Source: Advenella mimigardefordensis DPN7 (GTDB lineage Bacteria; Pseudomonadota; Gammaproteobacteria; Burkholderiales; Burkholderiaceae_B). From it: a stretch of DNA of 64,000 nucleotides. Position numbers and translations under genes: made by a program. The notes beneath the pieces were generated by a model. That model was not told the origin of the DNA and did not search any database. It was given only the letters and a program-made list of their open reading frames with translations. Shown here piece by piece: positions 45,773 to 51,703 of this stretch (its first letter is position 1; every line of letters starts with the position of its first letter). The DNA lies in NCBI RefSeq assembly GCF_000521505.1, contig NZ_CP003915.1, positions 310,001 through 374,000 of the forward strand. Direction: 5' to 3'.

Positions 45773-47107
45773 ATGGCAAATGAAATTCTGTCGGTAACGC
45801 CGGCTGATGCGCTGATCGACGAACCACGTGCGATTCGTGTTGAAGGGCTCACAGCTGGTGAGCGTATCACGATTGTGAGCGAGACCGAGAGAGCCGGTGG
45901 TGTGCTATGGCGCAGTCAGGCGGAGTTTGAGGCGAATGCGAGTGGTGTGGTTGATCTGACCCGACTGGCGCCACTGGCCGGCAGTTACGAGGGTGTCTCT
46001 GCCATGGGGCTGCTGTGGTCCCAGGCGCCAGTTCAGGGTAATAGCCGCGAGGTTTTTGCGGACACGGTAGCGCAGCCGCTGATCACCGAACTGATCGTGA
46101 CCACCGCCAATACTACTTTGCATGCCACGCTGACGCAGCGGCTGATGCAGGACGGTGTGGAGCGCATTGAAGTGCGTGAAGATGGTCTGGTGGGAACCTT
46201 GTTTCTACCTGCCACGCCGGGGCCGCATCCGGCCGTGATGATTCTGAATGGCTCGGGTGGCGGTATCAATGAGCCGCGTGGCGCCTTGTATGCGTCGCGA
46301 GGTTATATTGCATTTGCATTGGCTTACTTCAAGGCGCCGGGCTTATCCGATTATATTTCCAATACACCTTTGGAGTATTTCAGAAAAGGCATGGACTGGC
46401 TGCGTCGCACTCAACGTCCGCTTGGTGGCTTTGTTGCCCTGAGCGGTCAGTCACGTGGCGGGGAACTGGTTCTTTTGCTGGCCAGCATCTACCCGCAGGA
46501 TGTGAATGCCGTTGTGGCGTATGTGCCAGGCGCAGTGGTGCATAGTGGGCAGAACGCTGCCGATCCAAAAGTGGGTCGCGAGGGCCCTGCGTGGCTGCTC
46601 AATGGCAAGCCGCTAACACATGTGTGGCAGGACAATAAGACAGCCACCTGGGCACCCTTTGACGATGGCCCATCACCCCATCGTCATGCGCGTGCTATCC
46701 TGACTGCCCTGCAGGATAAGGACGCGGTGGCCCGCGCACGCATTGAAGTTGAAAAAATCCAGGGGCCGATCCTTCTGCTGTCAGCGACGGATGACGGCGC
46801 CTGGCCATCTAGCCTGTACAGCAAAATGATCTATGATCATCTGGGTGAGGTCGGATTTGAGCATGTCGTGCAATGGGTGGATACCCAGGACGGTGGCCAC
46901 AGTATTGTGTTTCCGTATGTGCCGACGACCCAATTGGTCTATGCGCATCCGGTGTCGGGAAAAATCAATACCGGCGGCGGCATACCTTCGGCCAATGCCC
47001 AGTCCGATGAGCACAGCTGGACCGCCGTCAGGGAGTTCCTGCAAAATGCCGTGAGAGCGCATCTTCACAGGCGGCAGGAAGATAGCAAGACACCGATCGC
47101 AGGATAG
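45773..47107 (+). CDS. BAAT/acyl-CoA thioester hydrolase family protein
   Basis: About 444 residues. An N-terminal beta-rich domain (ISVTPADALIDEPRAIRVEG-type, residues ~1-130) is followed by an alpha/beta-hydrolase domain. The nucleophile elbow is GQSRGGEL with Ser, and the probable catalytic His is in DGGHSIVFPY. The family acts on acyl-CoA or acyl-amino-acid substrates (bile acid-CoA:amino acid N-acyltransferase / dienelactone hydrolase type). Within the cassette it may hydrolyse the product of the flavoprotein. Start 45773 has GGAAA; an ATG at 45761 is also possible. Confidence 0.8.
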   Translation: MANEILSVTPADALIDEPRAIRVEGLTAGERITIVSETERAGGVLWRSQAEFEANASGVVDLTRLAPLAGSYEGVSAMGLLWSQAPVQGNSREVFADTVAQPLITELIVTTANTTLHATLTQRLMQDGVERIEVREDGLVGTLFLPATPGPHPAVMILNGSGGGINEPRGALYASRGYIAFALAYFKAPGLSDYISNTPLEYFRKGMDWLRRTQRPLGGFVALSGQSRGGELVLLLASIYPQDVNAVVAYVPGAVVHSGQNAADPKVGREGPAWLLNGKPLTHVWQDNKTATWAPFDDGPSPHRHARAILTALQDKDAVARARIEVEKIQGPILLLSATDDGAWPSSLYSKMIYDHLGEVGFEHVVQWVDTQDGGHSIVFPYVPTTQLVYAHPVSGKINTGGGIPSANAQSDEHSWTAVREFLQNAVRAHLHRRQEDSKTPIAG

Positions 47108-47215
47108 CAGTAACGGCAGGCACACATCAATATGGCAACTGTAATAATTTCGGCTGTATTAATGGTGTTTTTGCCAGTGTCATGAATTTACGAGCAACAA
47201 CGCAAAGGAAATATT

Positions 47216-47728
47216 ATGCAAAGCGCAGAGGCATTCGATCTGATCGATACGCTGCTCAATCTGAAGCCGGACAGTAAAACCTGGCAGGCCCGGCAGTTTA
47301 GGGAAAAAGTGAAAAACGGTACGCAGGCAAGTTATGCTGCACTGTTTTCTCCCGATCTGAGTTTTCCGCTGCAGGACCGCTGGCTGGTAGCCCTGTATGC
47401 CAGCAGCCTGATGCAAGCGACCGAGCTGACCGCGCACTATACAGAACAGGCGTTGCAGGCGGGTATTGACGAGAAACTGGTGCAGATCGTTACTGAAGAT
47501 CATGTTGAAGACATCGTGAAGTCAGAATTGAATAGTGTCCTGCAATTTACCAAGAAACTGATACTGGACCCGATTGAAGGTAACCAGGAAGCGTTGCTGA
47601 CGCTGAAGCAATCAGGCTTGTCCACACAGGAAGTGGTGGTGCTTGGACAATTGATCGGGTTTCTGGCCTACCAGATTCGTTTGGTAGCCGGATTGAAGGC
47701 AATGCAGAAACTGGAGCAGGCAGCATGA
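47216..47728 (+). CDS. CMD-fold protein lacking the CxxC motif
   Basis: A 170-residue all-helical protein of the carboxymuconolactone decarboxylase fold. It is recognised by its position directly before an AhpD-type protein and by the ALYASSLMQATELTAHYTEQALQAG block. It has no cysteine in the region where AhpD carries C-x-x-C, so it is unlikely to be a peroxidase itself and may be a partner subunit. I recall small CMD-domain families paired in this way in similar cassettes, but cannot confirm a family match here. It overlaps the next start by 4 bases. Confidence 0.65.
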   Translation: MQSAEAFDLIDTLLNLKPDSKTWQARQFREKVKNGTQASYAALFSPDLSFPLQDRWLVALYASSLMQATELTAHYTEQALQAGIDEKLVQIVTEDHVEDIVKSELNSVLQFTKKLILDPIEGNQEALLTLKQSGLSTQEVVVLGQLIGFLAYQIRLVAGLKAMQKLEQAA

Positions 47729-48312
47729 GCGATGTAATCAAAGCCAACGGATTTACCAATCAGACGCTGGGCTGGAAAGCCTGGCTGGACGTGGTGGACG
47801 CCAGTGCCGCTACACCGGAACAGAACAAGGTGCTGGAGGCCAGCCACCCGCAGGCCAAAACCTCCGATTATTATCTGTTGCTGGTGCACGAGCCGCACAT
47901 TCTGGACCAGCGCTCCTTCACTTATAACGCCATCATGTACGCGCCAGGCGGCCTGAATCGCGCCGATCGCGAACTGGGTGCCCTCGCTGTATCGCGCGTT
48001 AACGGTTGCGTCTATTGCGCCTCTGTGCACGCCCAGCGGTTTGAGCAATTGGCCAAACGCAATGAAATCGTGCACGACGTGTTTGTTGATCTTGCCACGG
48101 CAGCAAAAAATGAACGCGATGCAGCGGTTATTAATGTCGCGACTGCGCTAACGCGTGATGTAAAAGGGTTTGACGCCCAGAACCTGCAGGGCTTAAAAGA
48201 CCAGGGCTTCAGCGAAATTGAAATGCTGGATCTGATTCATTCCGTATCCGTGTTTGGCTGGGCCAATCGCCTGATGCAGAACCTGGGCGAGCCGGTGTTT
48301 CCGGCGGAGTGA
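47725..48312 (+). CDS. AhpD-type CMD alkylhydroperoxidase-like protein
   Basis: A 195-residue CMD-domain protein with the full E-x11-C-x-x-C-x3-H signature: Glu in DRELGALAVSRVNG, then CVYCASVH. This is the redox and proton-relay motif of AhpD. It follows the cysteine-less CMD gene with a 4-base ATGA overlap and ends the cassette. It may reduce a hydroperoxide formed by the flavoprotein or act on the ring-opened product. Substrate unknown. Confidence 0.83.
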   Translation: MSDVIKANGFTNQTLGWKAWLDVVDASAATPEQNKVLEASHPQAKTSDYYLLLVHEPHILDQRSFTYNAIMYAPGGLNRADRELGALAVSRVNGCVYCASVHAQRFEQLAKRNEIVHDVFVDLATAAKNERDAAVINVATALTRDVKGFDAQNLQGLKDQGFSEIEMLDLIHSVSVFGWANRLMQNLGEPVFPAE

Positions 48313-48325
48313 TTCGTAGGAGCAA

Positions 48326-48505
48326 TTATCGATCCCGCAAGGCAATCAAAACCTTGCGGTGCTGCTCAATGACTTTTCTCGCCGCAATAGCGTTTTCTAA
48401 CTTACCTTCAGGCGATTTGGATGAAGCGAGAGTTTTGGACGGTGCGATTTTCTCTCGCTTCAGCATTGTGTATCCAAACAGCTTCTTGCCGTATACGACT
48501 TCCAT
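48326..48505 (-). CDS. Small hypothetical protein (59 residues)
   Basis: Open frame of 60 codons on the minus strand starting at ATG 48505 and ending TAA at 48326-48328. The product is highly charged, with a helical Lys/Arg-rich C-terminus (ENAIAARKVIEQHRKVLIALRDR-like). It lies convergent to the cassette end and overlaps a hairpin there. Only a weak AGAGA site precedes it. I do not recognise it. It could be a real small accessory gene or a remnant. Confidence 0.4.
   Translation of the reverse strand: MEVVYGKKLFGYTMLKREKIAPSKTLASSKSPEGKLENAIAARKVIEQHRKVLIALRDR
48335..48359 (+). terminator. Hairpin at the end of the monooxygenase-ABC cassette
   Basis: CCGCAAGG and CCTTGCGG form a perfect 8-bp stem with a 9-base loop, 22 bases after the AhpD stop. 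There is no immediate T run. It lies within the 3' part of the minus-strand 59-codon frame, so the two interpretations compete. Confidence 0.4.
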
Positions 48506-48875
48506 GGCAATTCTCTGATTCTTGCGGCATGCACTAGTTTATTGACCTCGCGCTTGGCAAGGTGTAATTGCCTCCTTCTCGGAGACACTGTATTTTCGTT
48601 CCAGAAATAAAAAACCTCTCAGCAGTTGCTTCACCGAAGTGATTCAACCGAGAGAGGCCGTGTTGTGCGAATTGTATGGAAATTGAGTCCGTGGTTTCAA
48701 CAGCCAGAACGAGGAGGGTGTGCTGTTCTCCGTTGTAGAAGCAGTTTGCCGCTCTTTCGTGGGCGGTGCGATGCTGGACTGAGCTGACGACTAATAGTAA
48801 GACCAACGATCTCTGGCGAGACAATGTAATCCAGCACTATGTTGCTTCTTTTTTTGTTGTGTATAATTACACAAA
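48506..48875 (+). other. 370-base accessory gap upstream of hicA
   Basis: I see no convincing gene. A 96-codon minus-strand frame (48534-48824) is open but its product lacks recognisable features and has no ribosome site. The composition differs from flanking genes, suggesting a decayed insert. The hicAB promoter lies at its right end. Confidence 0.4.
48857..48874 (+). promoter_or_regulatory. HicB operator/promoter immediately before hicA
   Basis: Inverted repeat TTGTGTA-TAAT-TACACAA (7-base arms). A -10 TATAAT lies inside it at 48862-48867. The palindrome ends one base before the hicA ATG, so repression and the transcription start both sit at the start codon. Confidence 0.6.
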
Positions 48876-49064
48876 ATGAAGGGTGAAGAAGTTATTAAAC
48901 TATTGACGGCTGATGGTTGGGTTTGGGTTGGAGGTAAAGGCGATCATATGAAATTCAAGCATCCGCACAAGGTTTTACATGTTGTTGTTCCCCATCCTCG
49001 CAAAGATATCGCGTTGGGCACCCTCCGCAATATCTATCGTCAGGCTGGCTGGAAATGGAGGTAA
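48876..49064 (+). CDS. hicA: HicA toxin, mRNA interferase
   Basis: A 62-residue toxin with the double-stranded RNA-binding-like HicA fold. It starts MKGEEVIKLLTADGW, has the catalytic His24 in GGKGDHMKFKHP, and ends with PHPRKDIALGTLRNIYRQAGW. It cleaves mRNA unless bound by HicB. The ATG lies immediately after the -10 palindrome, with no room for a ribosome-binding site if that -10 is used. The toxin precedes the antitoxin, as is usual for hicAB. Confidence 0.92.
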   Translation: MKGEEVIKLLTADGWVWVGGKGDHMKFKHPHKVLHVVVPHPRKDIALGTLRNIYRQAGWKWR

Positions 49065-49066
49065 TG

Positions 49067-49456
49067 ATGTTTTATCCTGCATATATCCACAAAGATCCGG
49101 ACAGCGCTTATAGCGTTACTTTTCCAGACTTCCCCGGCTGTTTTACCGCCGCGGACGAGCTCGCAGATTTGCCCCGACTGGCGCAGGAAGCGGTGGAGGT
49201 TTATTTCGAAGGTGAAGACGCTGACATTGCGCCTCCTTCTTCTTTTGAAGATTGGTGTAACGATGAGCGGTTTCAGGCCGGCTGCTGGATGCTGATTGAT
49301 ATTGATTTATCAAAAATCGATACCAAGGCGGTACGCCTGAATATCAGCTTGCCGCAAAATCTGCTCTACCGCATTGATGCAAGGGCCAAGGCCCTGCATA
49401 TGTCGCGATCCGCTTTTCTGGCGTTCGCTGCGGAAAAGGATATGGCAGCGTCCTGA
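49067..49456 (+). CDS. hicB: HicB antitoxin with C-terminal ribbon-helix-helix domain
   Basis: About 129 residues. The N-terminal HicB fold (FYPAYIHKDPDSAYSVTFPDFPGCFTAADELADL) neutralises HicA. The C-terminal RHH DNA-binding region (RLNISLPQNLLYRIDARAKALHMSRSAFL) binds the operator. GGAGG at 49057-49061 places the start at ATG 49067, two bases after the hicA stop; ATGs at 49055 and 49064 are also in frame. It autoregulates the operon. Confidence 0.92.
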   Translation: MFYPAYIHKDPDSAYSVTFPDFPGCFTAADELADLPRLAQEAVEVYFEGEDADIAPPSSFEDWCNDERFQAGCWMLIDIDLSKIDTKAVRLNISLPQNLLYRIDARAKALHMSRSAFLAFAAEKDMAAS

Positions 49457-49474
49457 TGGCCTGCCTCCTTATCC

Positions 49475-50296
49475 TCAATAAGCAAACCTTTCCTCCAGCG
49501 CCTCCAAATGGCATTCCTTCAAAATAGCCAGTTGCCGTTCGCGCGCGCTTTTCTTGAAGCCACCGGTTTTTTTGGCGATGATCAGTTCGTTTTTCATGGA
49601 GTGTTCCCAGCCCACCAGCTCCGTTACCGTGACCTGATAGCCGCGCGCTTCCAGTTGCAGGCAGCGTAATACATTCGTGATCTGGCTGCCGAATTCGCGG
49701 GTGTGCAGGGGGTGACGCCATAGTTCAGACAGCGGTGTCTTGCCCAGTGTGTTGCCCTTGGTGGCGCGCAGGGCGGCAGCCACTTCAGCCTGGCAGCAGG
49801 GCACCAGCACGATGAAACGCGCATCGCGAGCCAGGGCAAAGCGGATGGCGTCATCGGTCGCGGTGTTGCAGGCATGCAGGGCGGTGACGATGTCTATTTT
49901 TTCAGGCAGATCGGCAGACGAGATGGACTGCTCTACGGTCATATCTTTGAACTGCATGCCGGCAAAGCCCAGGCGCTGCGCCAGGTCTTCTGATTTTTTG
50001 ACCAGGTCGGCACGCGATTCAATGCCATACACGGTGGCGTTGTCGTGTTCCTTAAGGAACAGGTCGTACAGAATAAAACCAAGATAGGACTTGCCCGCGC
50101 CGTGATCGACCAGCGACAGCGCCTGCCGCTCGTCCAGTACGGTTTGCATGAGGGGCTCAATGAACTGGTACAGGTGATAAACCTGCTTGAGCTTGCGCCT
50201 TGTGTCCTGGTTGATCTTTCCCTCACGCGTGAGGATATGCAGTTCCTTGAGCAGCTCCAGAGACTGCTGTGGTTTGATTTCCGGAATCAGGGTCAT
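49475..50296 (-). CDS. Class I SAM-dependent methyltransferase
   Basis: A 273-residue protein with a Rossmann methyltransferase core. Motif I-like LVDHGAGKSYLGFILYDLFL is near residue 62, an acidic loop (YGIESRADLVKK) near 91, and DIVTALHACNTATDDAIRFAL with VPCCQAEVAAAL later. This resembles the methyltransferase_32/GSTCD-like group, which often carries the HACNTATDDAI block. Substrate unknown. It is the third gene of the topB-hemN operon, 9 bases after the hemN stop. Confidence 0.8.
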   Translation of the reverse strand: MTLIPEIKPQQSLELLKELHILTREGKINQDTRRKLKQVYHLYQFIEPLMQTVLDERQALSLVDHGAGKSYLGFILYDLFLKEHDNATVYGIESRADLVKKSEDLAQRLGFAGMQFKDMTVEQSISSADLPEKIDIVTALHACNTATDDAIRFALARDARFIVLVPCCQAEVAAALRATKGNTLGKTPLSELWRHPLHTREFGSQITNVLRCLQLEARGYQVTVTELVGWEHSMKNELIIAKKTGGFKKSARERQLAILKECHLEALEERFAY

Positions 50297-50305
50297 GCTG
50301 TGCCT

Positions 50306-51667
50306 TTATACCGTCATTGAAAAGATCCGCGCATTCGGCTGCTTGCGCAGCATACGCAGATCAAAGGCCATACAGATGTTGCGGGCAAAGGTGCGCCCTG
50401 CTTCAGTGATGTCAATACGGTCGGCACCAATGCGGATCAGGCCGTCGTTCTCCATTTCCTGCAGCCGTTCCAGTACGTCCGGCAGTTCAGGGAACTGCAT
50501 GGCCGGATCGGCCCAGCTGGTCTGCAACTGGCACATCAGATTCAGGATATGGCGGCGGATGATCAGGTCTTCATCATTCAATAGATGCCCGCGGAACAGG
50601 GGCAGTACGCCGCTTTCAACACGTGCGTAATAATCTTCCAGCACTTTTTCATTTTGGGCGAAACCGTACCAGGTATCGCTGATGGCTGACACGCCCAGGC
50701 CGATCATCAATTGTGTGGACGAGGAGGTGTAGCCCATGAAATTGCGATGCAGATCCTTGTTCAGCAGGGCCTGGTAAAGGGTGTCGGAAGGTAGCGAGAA
50801 ATGATCCATGCCAATTTCCACATAGCCCAGTTCTTCCAGCAGCCGCTTGCCGTTCTCATACAGGGCGCGTTTCTCTTCACCGGAGGGCAGGTCATTTTCA
50901 TCAAAGCCGCGCTGTCCGTTACCCTTGATCCAGGGAACGTGAGCGTAAGAGTAGAAGGCCAGGCGATCGGGCTTGAGCGCGATGGTTTTCTTGATGGTCG
51001 ATTCCATGGCTGCCCAGGTCTGGAACGGCAGGCCGAAGATCAGGTCGTGACTGACGCTGGTGTAGCCGATAGCGCGGGCGGCATCGGTAACGTTCAGCAC
51101 GTTTTCGTAGGGCTGGATGCGATGGATGGCCTTCTGGACCATGGGATCATAGTCCTGCACGCCGTAGCTGACCCTGCGGAAACCCAGATCGTACAGGGTC
51201 TGCAGGTGTTCCTTGCGGGTATTGTTGGGGTGCCCCTCGAAGCTGAACTCATGGTGCTCGTGGACGATGGCATCGTCCAGAATACCGTTCAGCAGGCGTT
51301 GCAGGTTGGCACTACTGAAAAAGGTTGGCGTGCCGCCGCCCAGGTGAATTTCCCTGATGACCGGTTTGTCACCCAGCAACTTGCGGTACATGGCCCATTC
51401 TTTGAGGACCGCGTCTACATAGGGTTCTTCAACGCTGTGTTTTTTTGTAATGCGCTTATGACAGGCGCAGAACGTACAGAGCACCTCACAGAAAGGCAGG
51501 TGTATGTACAAACTGATGCCTTCCTGAGCGTTCGATTCTGTAAAACTGCGCTTGACGGTCTGCAGATAGGCGTTGCTATCGAACTGGCCTTCGTCCCAAT
51601 ACGGAACGGTGGGGTAGCTGGTGTAGCGTGGACCGGGGATGTTGTATTTCTGAATAAGTGTGTTCAT
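50306..51667 (-). CDS. hemN: Oxygen-independent coproporphyrinogen III oxidase
   Basis: A 453-residue radical SAM enzyme. The cluster motif is CEVLCTFC (C-x3-C-x2-C) after YIHLPF, and the glycine-rich HLGGGTPTFFS follows. The N-terminal NTLIQKYNIPGPRYTSYPTVPYW is typical of HemN. It oxidatively decarboxylates coproporphyrinogen III to protoporphyrinogen IX without oxygen, in heme synthesis. The start at 51667 is preferred; an ATG three codons upstream is possible. It follows topB by 36 bases. Confidence 0.95.
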   Translation of the reverse strand: MNTLIQKYNIPGPRYTSYPTVPYWDEGQFDSNAYLQTVKRSFTESNAQEGISLYIHLPFCEVLCTFCACHKRITKKHSVEEPYVDAVLKEWAMYRKLLGDKPVIREIHLGGGTPTFFSSANLQRLLNGILDDAIVHEHHEFSFEGHPNNTRKEHLQTLYDLGFRRVSYGVQDYDPMVQKAIHRIQPYENVLNVTDAARAIGYTSVSHDLIFGLPFQTWAAMESTIKKTIALKPDRLAFYSYAHVPWIKGNGQRGFDENDLPSGEEKRALYENGKRLLEELGYVEIGMDHFSLPSDTLYQALLNKDLHRNFMGYTSSSTQLMIGLGVSAISDTWYGFAQNEKVLEDYYARVESGVLPLFRGHLLNDEDLIIRRHILNLMCQLQTSWADPAMQFPELPDVLERLQEMENDGLIRIGADRIDITEAGRTFARNICMAFDLRMLRKQPNARIFSMTV

Positions 51668-51703
51668 TCTGTACATACGCCCCCGGGGTGAGGCGGGGGT
51701 GGC

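Noticed and set aside
48309..48518. 69-codon plus-strand frame following the AhpD gene
   Set aside because: Starts inside the AhpD stop but has no protein-like features; the opposite-strand 59-codon frame is more plausible.
48534..48824. 96-codon minus-strand frame before hicA
   Set aside because: No ribosome site, no domain pattern. It may be remnant sequence, but I cannot support it as a gene.
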